A DNA stretch of 54,255 bases from Deltaproteobacteria bacterium (GCA_028818755.1 JAPPNF010000012.1:1-54255), one strand, 5' to 3'. Counted from the first letter of the stretch, positions 35,889 through 47,382 are shown. The notes: generated by a model not told the origin, from the letters alone. Made by a program: numbers and translations.

Positions 35889-36965
35889 ATGGACGCTACC
35901 GGTCTCATTACCCTCGAAGATGTCACGAAGACCCATGCTCCCGGTGATTCCGCGGCGGTTTCCGGACTGAGCTTCACGCTGAGGCAACGCGAGATTCTGG
36001 CGCTCCTGGGCCCGAGCGGCTCGGGCAAGACCACGACGTTGCGTCTGATCGCGGGCTTCGACCGGCCCGACGGCGGCAGGATCCTGCTCAACGGGGCCCC
36101 GTTGTCCGGCGACGGCATGTGGATCGAGCCCGAGGAACGGCGCATCGGCATGGTCTTCCAGGACTACGCTCTTTTCCCGCACCTGACGCTGCTGGACAAC
36201 GTCATGTTCGGGCTTCGGAACGGGACACGGAAGTCGCGGACCGAGGCGGCCCTGCGGGTGCTCGACGTGGTGGGTATGGAGGAGCTGGCCCGGCGTTATC
36301 CCCACGAGATCTCCGGGGGGCAGCAGCAGCGCGTCGCGCTGGCCCGAGCGCTGGCGCCGAATCCTCTCGTGCTGCTGCTCGACGAGCCCTTCAGCAACCT
36401 CGATTTCGACATGAGGGCCGAGATGCGGGAGGAGTTGCTGCGGATCCTGCGGGCGTCGGAAACCAGCGCCGTCATGGTGACCCACGACCAGGAAGAGGCC
36501 CTGGCGGTGGCCGATCGGGTGGGAGTTCTCAACCACGGCGTGCTGGAGCAGCTTTCGGAGCCCGAGGTGTTGTACCGGCAGCCTGAAACGCGTTTCGTCG
36601 CCGAGTTCGTCGGCCAGTCTGACTTCGTCGCGGGTGTCGTGCGGGACGGTATCGAGACCGAGGTGGGAAAGTTTTCCAACGACTCCGGATGGCCTGCCGG
36701 CGCCAAGGTCGATCTCCTGGTCCGGCCCGACGAGGTGGGGATCGAAGCATGCGCCGACGGCGAGGGGCTGGTGACGCGCCGGCAGTTTAGAGGGGCCGAA
36801 AACATCTACCATCTAACCCTGCCGTCCGGAGCACAGATCCGCAGCAGCCAGCCGTCCACCCGCGCTCTTGCCGCCGACACCCGGGTGAGGGTCACGGTGC
36901 GACCCGCCAACATCATCGTTTTCCCGTGCGCGCCGGAGCTTCACGACCTCGGCTCCAAAGATTGA
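35889..36965 (+). CDS. FbpC/PotA-type ABC transporter ATP-binding protein
   Basis: A 358-residue ATPase with Walker A GPSGSGKTT (about residues 40-48), Q-loop VFQDYALFPHLTLLDNVMFGL, signature ISGGQQQRVALARAL, Walker B VLLLDEPFSNLD, H-loop VTHDQEEAL and a C-terminal TOBE-like region (VDLLVRPDEV..., VRVTVRPANIIVFP). Family members energise uptake of ferric iron, polyamines, sulfate or molybdate. FbpC-like is most similar in appearance, but no permease or binding protein is adjacent, so the substrate is open. It begins 5 bp after trmFO and is followed by a terminator. Confidence 0.88.
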   Translation: MDATGLITLEDVTKTHAPGDSAAVSGLSFTLRQREILALLGPSGSGKTTTLRLIAGFDRPDGGRILLNGAPLSGDGMWIEPEERRIGMVFQDYALFPHLTLLDNVMFGLRNGTRKSRTEAALRVLDVVGMEELARRYPHEISGGQQQRVALARALAPNPLVLLLDEPFSNLDFDMRAEMREELLRILRASETSAVMVTHDQEEALAVADRVGVLNHGVLEQLSEPEVLYRQPETRFVAEFVGQSDFVAGVVRDGIETEVGKFSNDSGWPAGAKVDLLVRPDEVGIEACADGEGLVTRRQFRGAENIYHLTLPSGAQIRSSQPSTRALAADTRVRVTVRPANIIVFPCAPELHDLGSKD

Positions 36966-37003
36966 CATTCCACACGGAATCTGAAGAAATGTAGGCTTGT
37001 GGC

Positions 37004-37034
37004 GGCCACCATGGCGTTGGCGTGGTGGCCTTTT
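37004..37034 (+). terminator. Rho-independent terminator after the ABC ATPase gene
   Basis: The stem GGCCACCATG / CGTGGTGGCC (37004-37013 with 37021-37030), with a 7-base loop and followed by TTTT, ends the trmFO/ABC transcript 57 bp before ilvE. Confidence 0.8.
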
Positions 37035-37091
37035 GTCGTTCTGATGCGTAAGCGGACGTAACGGAAACGCTGCGCGAGCCGGAGAGTCTCG

Positions 37092-38009
37092 ATGTCTGTG
37101 AGGAGCGAAAAGATTTGGATGGACGGCGAGATGGTGGACTGGGATGACGCCCGGTTCCACGTCATGAGTCACGCGCTCCACTACGGCACCGCGTACTTCG
37201 AGGGGATCCGCTGCTACTCGCTGGACGGAGAGCGGTCGGCGGTGTTCCGGCTGCCCGAGCACATCCAGCGTTTCCGGAACTCGGGGCACATCCTCGGCTG
37301 CCCCCTGCCGTACAGCGCCGAGGAGATGACCGACGCGGTCCTCGAGGTGATCCGGGTCAACCGGCTTAAGGAGTGCTACATCCGGCCGCTGGCGTTTCTG
37401 GGCGATGGAGAGATGGGACTTTACGCGCTCAACAATCCCGTGCGGGTGATCGTGGCGGCGTGGGCTTGGGGGGCCTACCTCGGCGACGAGGGGCTCAAGC
37501 AGGGGATCCGCGCCAAGGTGTCTTCCTACACGCGGCATCACGTGAACGTGATGATGACCAACAGCAAGATCTCCGGCAACTACGTGAACTCGGTGCTGGC
37601 CAAGCACGAGGTGAAGCTTGCCGGGTACGACGAAGCCATCATGCTGGACCCCGAGGGGTGCGTCTCGGAGGCCAGCGGCGAAAACCTCTTCATCGTAAAG
37701 GACGGGGAGTTGAGGACCGCGCCCGTGACCTCGATCCTACCCGGCATCAACCGCGCCAGCGTCATCGAGCTGGCCCGGGAGAAAGGGTATCGGGTCAACG
37801 AGGAGCGCTTTGCCCGGGACGCCCTCTACATTGCCGACGAGGCCTTTCTCACCGGCACCGCCGCCGAGGTCACCCCCATCCGGGAAGTCGACGACCGGGC
37901 CATCGGCGAGGGCAAGCCGGGACCGGTAACCCTCGACCTGCAGCAGGCCTTCTTCGATGTCATCCGGGGCCGCGCCGAACGCTTCAGCGGCTGGCTGACT
38001 CTCGTGTGA
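37092..38009 (+). CDS. ilvE: Branched-chain amino acid aminotransferase
   Basis: A 305-residue fold-type IV PLP enzyme with the BCAT opening (IWMDGEMVDWDDARFHVMSHALHYGTAYFEGIR), the PLP-lysine region NSKISGNYVNSVLAKHEVK, GYDEAIMLDPEGCVSEASGENLFIV and FLTGTAAEVTPIREVDDR. It catalyses the last step of leucine, isoleucine and valine synthesis and the first of their breakdown. It has a terminator on its 5' side and a hairpin beyond its 3' end, so it is probably a single-gene unit. The gene converges on the lipoate-ligase gene. Confidence 0.95.
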   Translation: MSVRSEKIWMDGEMVDWDDARFHVMSHALHYGTAYFEGIRCYSLDGERSAVFRLPEHIQRFRNSGHILGCPLPYSAEEMTDAVLEVIRVNRLKECYIRPLAFLGDGEMGLYALNNPVRVIVAAWAWGAYLGDEGLKQGIRAKVSSYTRHHVNVMMTNSKISGNYVNSVLAKHEVKLAGYDEAIMLDPEGCVSEASGENLFIVKDGELRTAPVTSILPGINRASVIELAREKGYRVNEERFARDALYIADEAFLTGTAAEVTPIREVDDRAIGEGKPGPVTLDLQQAFFDVIRGRAERFSGWLTLV

Positions 38010-38057
38010 CGGGCGAGCCAATCGCCCCTCAATCGCCCCTGTATGCCGGCGAGCCTT

Positions 38058-38083
38058 GAAGGGCGACCGCCGGTCGCCCCTTC
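38058..38083. other. GGGCGACCG/CGGTCGCCC hairpin between convergent genes
   Basis: Arms GGGCGACCG (38061-38069) and CGGTCGCCC (38071-38079), extended by GAA/TTC, form a strong hairpin between the ends of ilvE and the lplA-like gene. The same GGCGACC..GGTCGCC core occurs inside the MITEs. It lacks a T tract but could end transcription from both sides. Confidence 0.55.
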
Positions 38084-38799
38084 TAACACCGCTCGTTCCA
38101 GCTCCGCGCGGAGTACTTCCGCTCCACCAGCGACGCGATGGCGGCGTCCGGAACCTCGAAGCCGCCGCCGGCGTTCCAGCAACCGGACAGGAGCGCCTTG
38201 ATATGCGCGGCGGGCTGCCGCAGGTTGGTGAGGAAGGCGCCGTGGCGGCGGCGCCGGCGGTAGCGCGGCGTCCTGGGAGGATAGGGGAGGATCTCTTCCA
38301 TCAGCGGGATCGGGAAATCCAGCAGGAAGGTGCCGTGGAACAACAGGAACCGGCGCCGCCGGCGTTGCGCGTTGCCGGAGAATTTCCGCCGTCCCACCGT
38401 CAGGTCGGTAACGCCTTCGCGCCGCACCGGAAGGCCGGTGGCCTCCGCCAGCAACCGCCGGTGGCGTTCCATGACGAAGGCGTTGGTGGAGTCGATGCGT
38501 TCCAGCGGAGGGTTGCCGTCGATGCGCAGGACCAGCGAGTAGCTCAGGCAGCCGGGCCCCTGGACTACCGTGCCGCCGCCGCTGCATCGCCGCAGGATGG
38601 GAATGCCCCGGGCCGCGCACGCGGCCGCGTCGACCTCACGGTCGCGCCGGCTGGCCAGGCCGAGCACCACGAAGGGTTCGGGGGACTCCCAGAACCGGAG
38701 AATCTCGCCGTCCTGCGTCTCCTCGCAGTGATCCAGCAGCGCCTCGTCACAGGCCAGGTTGGCTTCGGGGCTCGGTAGCGTGAGGTCGAGGCACTGCAT
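38083..38799 (-). CDS. Lipoate-protein ligase A-like protein
   Basis: A 238-residue protein of the BPL/LplA/LipB family, with RRCSGGGTVVQGPGCLSYSL (the lipoate-binding loop), a GRRKFSGNAQRRRRR motif holding the catalytic-type lysine, and LLFHGTFLLDF. It would attach lipoate or octanoate to the lipoyl domain. The ATG at 38799 gives the usual MQCLDLTLPS-type start. It is divergent from aceE, so it shares the upstream region with the E1 gene of pyruvate dehydrogenase, whose E2 partner is a plausible target. A 799-residue reading of this frame is mostly the shadow of aceE. LplA, LipM and LipL-like roles cannot be separated by eye. Confidence 0.85.
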   Translation of the reverse strand: MQCLDLTLPSPEANLACDEALLDHCEETQDGEILRFWESPEPFVVLGLASRRDREVDAAACAARGIPILRRCSGGGTVVQGPGCLSYSLVLRIDGNPPLERIDSTNAFVMERHRRLLAEATGLPVRREGVTDLTVGRRKFSGNAQRRRRRFLLFHGTFLLDFPIPLMEEILPYPPRTPRYRRRRRHGAFLTNLRQPAAHIKALLSGCWNAGGGFEVPDAAIASLVERKYSARSWNERC

Positions 38800-38868
38800 C
38801 GGAACCGGTGTCGGGCGGGCGTCCGGCGAGCGGCTTTCGGCACGCGAAACGCGCCGATCCGAAAGGGC

Positions 38869-38898
38869 TTGACACGCGCGGGCGGCGGTGAATATGTT
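38869..38898 (+). promoter_or_regulatory. Candidate sigma-70 promoter of the pyruvate dehydrogenase operon
   Basis: A perfect -35 TTGACA (38869-38874) and TATGTT (38893-38898), with an 18-base spacer, lie 52 bp before the aceE start. The -10 is followed by a less GC-rich stretch (gcttacgcaaacgattttgtaatat). The spacing is slightly long for a canonical promoter. Confidence 0.6.
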
Positions 38899-38949
38899 GC
38901 CCGGCACGTGTTGCTTACGCAAACGATTTTGTAATATCCCTGGAAGGTC

Positions 38950-41697
<2,748 letters not shown>

Positions 41698-41712
41698 CGG
41701 TCCTGACCCGAC

Positions 41713-42981
41713 ATGGATGTAACGCTTCCCAAACTCGCCGAAGGGGCGGACTCCGGTACCGTCGTCAACATCCTGGTGGCGGAAGGAGATCCGGTCCAGG
41801 TGGACCAGACCCTTCTGGAGCTCGAGAACGAGAAGGCGGTAGCCCCCATTCCTTCCACCGGAAGCGGCACGGTGGGGCGGATTCACGTGGAGGTGGGGCA
41901 GGTGGTGTCGGTGGGCCAGGTGCTCGTCACCATCGACGAGGACGGGGCTGCCAGGGCGGCCGCGCCTCCGCCGCCGCCTCCCGCCGCGGAGCCGGCGGCC
42001 CCGGCCGCTCCGCCTGAAGTTCCCCGGGAGGCCCAGGTCCACGTCTCCGGCAGCGGTGCGCCGCCGGCGGCCTCGCCCACGGTGCGAAAGATTGCCCGGG
42101 AGCTGGGCATCGATCTCACCCGCGTGAAGGGCAGCCAGCGCGGCGGCCGCATCGTCATGGCGGACGTCCGGAGCTACATTCAGGGGCTGCAGCAACTGGC
42201 GCTCAAGCCCGCCGCTCCGGCGGCGGAGCCGGCGGTCGACGTCTTCCAGACCCTGGACCTCGCCACGTGGGGCCCCACCAAGCGCGAGAGGATGTCGCCG
42301 CTCCGGCGCACCATCGCGCAGCGGATGACCAGTTCCTGGACCACCGTGCCCCACGTGACGCAGTTCGACGACGCCGACATCACCGGCCTGATGGAGCTCC
42401 GCAAACGTTACGCCAAGGCCTACGAGAAGGCCGGGGCGCGGCTTACGGTGACGTCTTTCGCCATCAAGGCGGCGGTTTCGGCCCTGGACAAGTACCCGGC
42501 GTTCAAGACCAGCATCGACTACGAGGCCCTGGAGATCGTCACCCGCGACTATGTCCACATCGGAGTGGCGGTGGACACCGAGGCGGGACTGATCGCGCCG
42601 GTTATCCGCGATGCGGACAAGAAAGACCTGCTGAGCCTGTCCATCGAGCTGGACGAGCTGGCGGAGAGGACCCGGCAGCGCAAGCTGTCCGCGGACGAGA
42701 TGCAGGGGGCGACGTTCACCATCTCGAACCTCGGAAGCATCGGCGGTTCCTACTTCACGCCTATCGTGAACAGCCCGCAGGTGGCGGTCCTGGGCATGGG
42801 GCGGGGTGTCCAACGCCCGATGGTGCGGGACAGGAAGGTGGCGTTGCGGATGGTCCTTCCGCTGGCGCTCTCCTATGACCACCGGGTGATCGACGGCGCC
42901 GACGGAGCGCGTTTCCTGCGCGAGATCGTGCGCTGTCTGGAGGACTATCCCGAAGCGGACATCAAGTGGCCTGTTTCATGA
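41713..42981 (+). CDS. aceF: Pyruvate dehydrogenase E2, dihydrolipoamide acetyltransferase
   Basis: A 422-residue protein with one lipoyl domain (residues 1-76, lipoyl lysine in LENEKAVAPIPS), an Ala-Pro linker, a peripheral subunit-binding domain (ASPTVRKIARELGIDLTRVKGS...GRIVMADV) and the catalytic acyltransferase domain ending with the active-site motif SYDHRVIDGADGARF (His and Asp). It starts 15 bp after aceE. E. coli AceF has three lipoyl domains; a single one is common elsewhere. The only other acetyl-carrier genes in the window are its neighbours. Confidence 0.96.
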   Translation: MDVTLPKLAEGADSGTVVNILVAEGDPVQVDQTLLELENEKAVAPIPSTGSGTVGRIHVEVGQVVSVGQVLVTIDEDGAARAAAPPPPPPAAEPAAPAAPPEVPREAQVHVSGSGAPPAASPTVRKIARELGIDLTRVKGSQRGGRIVMADVRSYIQGLQQLALKPAAPAAEPAVDVFQTLDLATWGPTKRERMSPLRRTIAQRMTSSWTTVPHVTQFDDADITGLMELRKRYAKAYEKAGARLTVTSFAIKAAVSALDKYPAFKTSIDYEALEIVTRDYVHIGVAVDTEAGLIAPVIRDADKKDLLSLSIELDELAERTRQRKLSADEMQGATFTISNLGSIGGSYFTPIVNSPQVAVLGMGRGVQRPMVRDRKVALRMVLPLALSYDHRVIDGADGARFLREIVRCLEDYPEADIKWPVS

Positions 42982-43024
42982 GCGCGCTTGCGAGCGAGGA
43001 GTCTGTGCAAGTAGTCAAACACAA

Positions 43025-43067
43025 CCCCTCTCCCCCCGGGAGAGGGTGGCCGAAGGCCGGGTGAGGG
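43025..43067. repeat. 43-bp REP-like palindromic repeat between aceF and lpdA
   Basis: A full unit (CCCCTCTCCCCCCGGGAGAG, then GGTGGCCGAAGGCCGGGTGAGGG), preceded by the same gtcaaacacaac-type flank as the copy at 47383-47425. It separates aceF from lpdA, ending 12 bp before the lpdA start. Confidence 0.85.
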
Positions 43068-43079
43068 TCTGGGAGGACC

Positions 43080-44534
43080 GTGGAACCCATCAAAACGGAA
43101 ATCGTCGTCGTCGGCGCGGGACCCGGCGGCTATGCCGCGGCGTTCTATGCCGCCGACATGGGGAAACGCGTGCTCCTGGTGGAGCGGGACGAACGCCTGG
43201 GCGGAGTCTGTCTCAACCGCGGCTGCATCCCGTCCAAGGCCCTCCTCCACGCCACCCACGTCATCGACGAGGCGGCGCTGTCGGAAGCGCGCGGCGTCGC
43301 CTTCGGCAAGCCCAAGGTGAAGCTCGAGAAGCTGCGGCAGTGGAAGGGAGCCGTCATCGAAAAGCTGGCCAAGGGCCTGGACGGGCTGTGCTCGCGGAGG
43401 GGCGTGCAGCGGCTCCACGGCCGCGGGCACTTCGAGGACTCCCATACCCTGCGGGTGGAGACCGCCGAGGGACAACAGTTCGTCAACTACGACAAGGCCA
43501 TCATCGCGGTGGGGTCCAAGCCGGCCATGCCGGCGGCCTTCGATCTGGGCAACCGGCGCATCATGACCTCCACCGAGGCGCTTGAGCTCGAGGACATCCC
43601 GGGCCGGCTGCTGGTGGTGGGGGGCGGCTACATCGGCATGGAGCTGGGGATGGTCTACGCCCGGCTGGGGAGCGAGATCGTCCTGGTGGAAGCGTTGAAT
43701 CACTTGTTGTCGGGGGTGGACGCGGACCTCGTGCGGCCCGTGGCCAAGGTCGCCGAGTCGCTGTTCAAGGAGGTCCGCCTCAAGACCAAGGTGTTGCGCA
43801 TGGCCACCAGCGGCAGGAAGATCAAGGTGGCCATGGAGGTCGGCGGCGCCAGGCGCGAGGAAACCTACGACCGCGTGCTGGTGAGCGTGGGCCGGACCCC
43901 CAGCTACGAGGACCTGGGGCTGGAGAACACCGGGGTCAGGATCGGCGCCAACGGCTTCATCGAGTGCAACGATCAGCAACAGACCGGCGACCCGGCCATC
44001 TATGCCATCGGCGACGCCAACGGCGGCGCCTTGCTGGCGCACCGGGCCACCAAGGAGGCTCGTGTGGCGGTGGAGGTCATCGCCGGCGAGTCCAGCACCA
44101 TCGCCGACGTGGTGATCCCGGCGGTGGTCTTCACCGAACCGGAGGTGGCGTGGTGCGGCCTTACCGAGCAGGAGGCCAAGTCCGGGGACATTCCGGTGGA
44201 GATCGTGAAGCTTCCCTGGGGCGTCTCCGGAAGAGCCCTCACCCTCGACCGCCCCGAAGGCCTGACCAAGTTGATCGTCGAGCCCGAGACGGAGCGTATC
44301 CTGGGCGTGGGCATCACCGGCGCCGGCGCCGGCGAGCTGATCGGCGAGGGCGTCCTGGCCATCGAGGTGGGCGCCACCGCCAGGGACCTGGCCGAGTCCG
44401 TCCACCCGCACCCGACCCTCTCCGAGACCCTCATGGAATGCGCCGAGATGTTCTACGGCACCGCCACCCACGCGCCGCCCCGAAAGCGTCCCCGAGGCAA
44501 CGCCAAGGAAGCCGCGGGAGGGGGCGCCGGCTAG
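43080..44534 (+). CDS. lpdA: Dihydrolipoamide dehydrogenase (E3)
   Basis: A 484-residue flavoprotein with FAD motif VVVGAGPGGYAAAFYAADMG, redox disulfide GGVCLNRGCIPSKALLHA, NAD motif LLVVGGGYIGMELGMVYARLG and the C-terminal catalytic HPHPTLSETLMECA. It reoxidises dihydrolipoyl-E2 with NAD. The start is GTG 43080 with GGGAGGA just upstream. The C-terminus (PPRKRPRGNAKEAAGGGAG) is a low-complexity tail, and the stop TAG is the first three bases of a 55-bp inverted-repeat element, so the original end may have differed. Confidence 0.96.
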   Translation: MEPIKTEIVVVGAGPGGYAAAFYAADMGKRVLLVERDERLGGVCLNRGCIPSKALLHATHVIDEAALSEARGVAFGKPKVKLEKLRQWKGAVIEKLAKGLDGLCSRRGVQRLHGRGHFEDSHTLRVETAEGQQFVNYDKAIIAVGSKPAMPAAFDLGNRRIMTSTEALELEDIPGRLLVVGGGYIGMELGMVYARLGSEIVLVEALNHLLSGVDADLVRPVAKVAESLFKEVRLKTKVLRMATSGRKIKVAMEVGGARREETYDRVLVSVGRTPSYEDLGLENTGVRIGANGFIECNDQQQTGDPAIYAIGDANGGALLAHRATKEARVAVEVIAGESSTIADVVIPAVVFTEPEVAWCGLTEQEAKSGDIPVEIVKLPWGVSGRALTLDRPEGLTKLIVEPETERILGVGITGAGAGELIGEGVLAIEVGATARDLAESVHPHPTLSETLMECAEMFYGTATHAPPRKRPRGNAKEAAGGGAG

Positions 44535-44586
44535 TGTCGTGTCCCGTAAATTCCTGGATGAGTTGGAATTTGCGGGACACGACACC
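44532..44586. mobile_element. 55-bp inverted-repeat element related to the MITE family
   Basis: The ends TAGTGTCGTGTCCCGTAAATTC and TGGTGTCGTGTCCCGCAAATTC (reverse of the right end) are 22-bp inverted repeats separated by 11 bp (ctggatgagtt-type). The left border lies in CTAG (44531-44534); the right border has CCAG instead. It starts with the same TAGTGT trinucleotide pattern as the larger MITEs and supplies the TAG stop codon of lpdA. Confidence 0.8.
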
Positions 44587-44680
44587 AGGACGCGTACTTG
44601 ACTTGAACCGGCCTATTTGTTAGCGAAAAAATTGTAGCCTGTTCGTGGTCGGGCACACTAGAATCTCCAGGAGGAAGTGA

Positions 44681-44944
44681 ATGACCTACGTGATTGCGGA
44701 GCCTTGTGTCGACGTCAAGGACACGGCTTGCGTCGATGTTTGCCCTGTCGATTGCATCCACCCGACCAAGAACGACCCCGAGACATTCGAGAAGGAGAAC
44801 ATGCTCTATATCGATCCGGAGGAGTGCATCGACTGCGGCGCCTGCGAGCCGGTGTGCCCCGTGGAGGCCATTTTCGAGGAGGCGGCGGTCCCCGAAAAAT
44901 GGCAGGAATACACCCAGATCAACGCCGACTGGTTTCAGAAATAA
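44681..44944 (+). CDS. 7Fe ferredoxin ([3Fe-4S][4Fe-4S])
   Basis: An 87-residue ferredoxin matching the Thermus/mycobacterial 7Fe type: [20 protein letters not shown] (Cys 9, 17, 21, 25) and [18 protein letters not shown], with the C-terminal [15 protein letters not shown]. The shape suggests one 3Fe-4S and one 4Fe-4S cluster. GGAGGAAG precedes the ATG. It lies 146 bp after lpdA, beyond the 55-bp element, and before MITE copy 3; its partners are unknown. Confidence 0.95.
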   Translation: MTYVIAEPCVDVKDTACVDVCPVDCIHPTKNDPETFEKENMLYIDPEECIDCGACEPVCPVEAIFEEAAVPEKWQEYTQINADWFQK

Positions 44945-44948
44945 CCGC

Positions 44949-45111
44949 TAGTGTGGTGTCTGGTTAATTCGGAGCATAATCTGCGGAGGATTTTTTGTCG
45001 TCGGCAAGGCGCGATGACGAGCAGTGGCGGGTACCACGCGAGGAAGAGCAACGCAGCCGACGGCGAAAAAGACCCGCAGATTATGCTCCGAATTAACCAG
45101 ACACCACACTA
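44949..45111. mobile_element. MITE copy 3 (163 bp, CTAG target)
   Basis: The ends TAGTGTGGTGTCTGG and CCAGACACCACACTA are identical to copy 1, and CTAG is present at both borders (44948-44951, 45109-45112). It lacks the central GGCGACC/GGTCGCC core of copies 1 and 2, so it is about 20 bp shorter. It lies 5 bp after the ferredoxin stop, and its right end forms the TAG stop of lipB on the minus strand. Confidence 0.9.
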
Positions 45112-45795
45112 GTCTGTTTGGACGCCGGCCGTGTCCGCGGGCATGGCCGCGTCTCCGCCCCGCACGAATCCATCATACTCGAAGGTCCCGCAAAAGCCCC
45201 GTACGAGAAGGGACTTTACCTCCTCCGTTTCGATCGACTTCCCGGTCTCCCGCTCCATTGAGGTGATCCGGGCCCAGTCCAGGCCGCAGGGAACGATCCT
45301 GCGGAAGTAGCTCATGTCGGGGGCCACGTTGAGGGCCGCGCCGTGAAATGTGACGCCGCGCCTGACGGCGACGCCGATGGCGCATATCTTCCGGTCGCCG
45401 ATCCAGACGCCGGTGAAGGGCGGGCGGCGTACGCCCTCCAGGCCGAAGGATCCCAGGACGTCGATGATGACCCGCTCGAGTCGGTCCAGGTAACGGTGGA
45501 CGGCCCGGCGCAGCTTCGACCTGAGATCGATGATCGGATACGCTACCAGTTGCCCGGGGCCGTGGTAGGTCACGTCGCCGCCGCGGCTGGTGGCGTGGAC
45601 CGGGACGTCGCCGGGGTCGAGGATGTGGGCGCCCGCTTCCCTCCGGCCGGTGGTGATCACGTGTGGATGCTCCACCAGTATCAGGCAGTCGTCCGCGGGC
45701 TCGCGGGTCTTGGTTTCGAGGACCCGTTCCTGAACGGCGAGCGCGGCCTGGTAGTCGAGCCGGCCCAGATCCATGACACGCAACATACGGGGCAT
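45109..45795 (-). CDS. lipB: Octanoyl-ACP:protein octanoyltransferase LipB
   Basis: About 228 residues with the LipB signatures RGGDVTYHGPGQLVAYPIIDLR, RPPFTGVWIGDRKICAIGVAVRRGVTFHG and the catalytic Cys region IVPCGLDWARITSM. It transfers octanoate from ACP to lipoyl domains, the first step of lipoate synthesis, so it can serve the E2 encoded nearby. The start is uncertain (ATG at 45816, 45795 or 45786). The TAG stop is part of MITE copy 3; the last ~10 residues (ADTAGVQTD) may therefore be non-ancestral. No lipA was seen in the window. Confidence 0.95.
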   Translation of the reverse strand: MPRMLRVMDLGRLDYQAALAVQERVLETKTREPADDCLILVEHPHVITTGRREAGAHILDPGDVPVHATSRGGDVTYHGPGQLVAYPIIDLRSKLRRAVHRYLDRLERVIIDVLGSFGLEGVRRPPFTGVWIGDRKICAIGVAVRRGVTFHGAALNVAPDMSYFRRIVPCGLDWARITSMERETGKSIETEEVKSLLVRGFCGTFEYDGFVRGGDAAMPADTAGVQTD

Positions 45796-45971
45796 CTTCA
45801 ATGACCCATACCACATCGGCGATTAAAACAAAGCGTGGAGGTATCATTGGCGCACGGGCTTCTTGACTCCCGGTCCCGGCCGCATTAAGAACGGGCCAGA
45901 TAAGAGCGGACCGGATGGTCGTGTGCCAACCGATCGGACAGTGCTGCCGGCCACCGAGTCCGGGAATTGGA

Positions 45972-46184
45972 GTGAACCGGGTGACGGGAACCATCAAGAA
46001 GATCCTGAGAGACAAGGGATTCGGATTCATCGAACCGGACGACGGCGGCGACGACGTCTTCTTCCATCGCGGCAGCGGCGCCCCCCGGGTCCAGTTCGAG
46101 GATTTCGGCGAGGGCGACAGCGTGCAGTTTCAGACGCGAGCCGGCGACAAGGGACCCGTCGCGTTCGGCATGAAGCTGCGCTGA
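45972..46184 (+). CDS. Cold-shock-domain protein
   Basis: A small OB-fold RNA-binding protein (70 residues) with RNP1 KGFGFIEPDDGG and RNP2 DDVFFHRG, and the family end GPVAFGMKLR. It probably acts as an RNA chaperone or antiterminator. The start is GTG 45972; GTG 45981 is an alternative. It lies 46 bp before the prenyl-synthase gene. A weak TTGACT/TTAAGA pair is at 45863-45890. Confidence 0.9.
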   Translation: MNRVTGTIKKILRDKGFGFIEPDDGGDDVFFHRGSGAPRVQFEDFGEGDSVQFQTRAGDKGPVAFGMKLR

Positions 46185-46230
46185 GATCCCGCTTCCTTCA
46201 CCCTTCTTCCTCGCAAGGGCAAGCAGGAGC

Positions 46231-47331
46231 ATGTCAACCGGCGCCGAAAGTGGGAAGGACACGCGCGGCGGTCCCACCGGGCGCCCGGACGCCGGGGACC
46301 CGTCGGCGACGGCGGCGAAGCAGGCCTTCCTGACGCACCTCGAAGAACTCCGCGGACGCTATCTGCCCGAGGTCCTCTTCCTCCTTGACGACGTACTCCG
46401 CGAAGCGGAGCTGGCGCGGTCGGGACTGGCCGAGATGTGCCGCTACCATTTCGAGACGGGCGGCAAGCGGCTGCGCGCGCTGCTCCCGCTGCTGGTGGCG
46501 GATTGTCTTGGTGAAGATCCGGCCAAGGCCGTGGCCATGGGCGCGGCCTGCGAGATGCTGCACAACGCGACGCTGGTCCACGATGACGTGCAGGACGGCG
46601 ACGAGGCGCGCAGGGGACGGGAGACGGTATGGCACCGGTTCGGCGTGGCCCGCGCCATCAATCTCGGTGACGCCATGTTCTACTTCACGCTGTTGCTGGC
46701 GCAGCGCGCGCCGGTGGACGGCGAGCGGCGGGAGGCCCTCGCGCGGCGGATGCTGACCGAGACGCTGAGAGTCATCGACGGGCAGGAGCAGGAGTTCGCG
46801 CTGCGCGCGAGCGCCCGGCCCTCGATGGAGCAATACCTCGACATGATCGAAGCCAAGACCGCCCGTTTCTTCGTGCTGGGCATGGCGGGCAGCGCCGAGA
46901 TGCTCGGGCGGGAGCCGGCTGTCGTCGAGGGATTGACCGAGGGCGCGCGGCACCTCGGCATCCTGTTCCAGATCCAGGACGATGTGCTGGATCTTTACGG
47001 CGACAAGGGCCGCGACCAGCGCGGCAGCGACATCGCGGAGGGGAAGCGCAGCGTCCTGGCGGTTCACGCGCTGGAAAACGCCGCGCCGGACGACGCCGGG
47101 TGGCTGCTGGAGGTGCTGGACAAGGAGCGGGCGGCGACGTCGTCCGCCGACGTGGAGCGGGTCGCGGGATTGTTCGAGCGGCTCGGGTCGCTGTCCTTCG
47201 CGGTGAAGGAGATGCACGCCCGCCGGCAGGCGGCCCTGACCGCCATCGGGACGTTGAAGCAACCGCGTCTTTCCGCCATGATGCAGGGCATCTCGGAAAC
47301 GGTGCTGGAACCGATCCGGGACCTGGTGTAG
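46231..47331 (+). CDS. trans-polyprenyl diphosphate synthase (IspB-type)
   Basis: A 366-residue isoprenyl chain elongating enzyme with the first aspartate-rich motif VHDDVQDGDEARRG (DDxxD), the second QIQDDVLDLYGD and GGKRLRALLPLL near the start. It condenses IPP onto an allylic primer to make a long-chain diphosphate, for quinone side chains or undecaprenyl-type carriers; the product length cannot be read safely. The first 40 residues are a Gly/Ala-rich extension not typical of IspB. It is followed by a REP-like repeat. Confidence 0.92.
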   Translation: MSTGAESGKDTRGGPTGRPDAGDPSATAAKQAFLTHLEELRGRYLPEVLFLLDDVLREAELARSGLAEMCRYHFETGGKRLRALLPLLVADCLGEDPAKAVAMGAACEMLHNATLVHDDVQDGDEARRGRETVWHRFGVARAINLGDAMFYFTLLLAQRAPVDGERREALARRMLTETLRVIDGQEQEFALRASARPSMEQYLDMIEAKTARFFVLGMAGSAEMLGREPAVVEGLTEGARHLGILFQIQDDVLDLYGDKGRDQRGSDIAEGKRSVLAVHALENAAPDDAGWLLEVLDKERAATSSADVERVAGLFERLGSLSFAVKEMHARRQAALTAIGTLKQPRLSAMMQGISETVLEPIRDLV

Positions 47332-47382
47332 GGGCCCGGGTCTCTCCCCGCCCCAGGCCCCTGTCCGAGTCATCAAATACAA

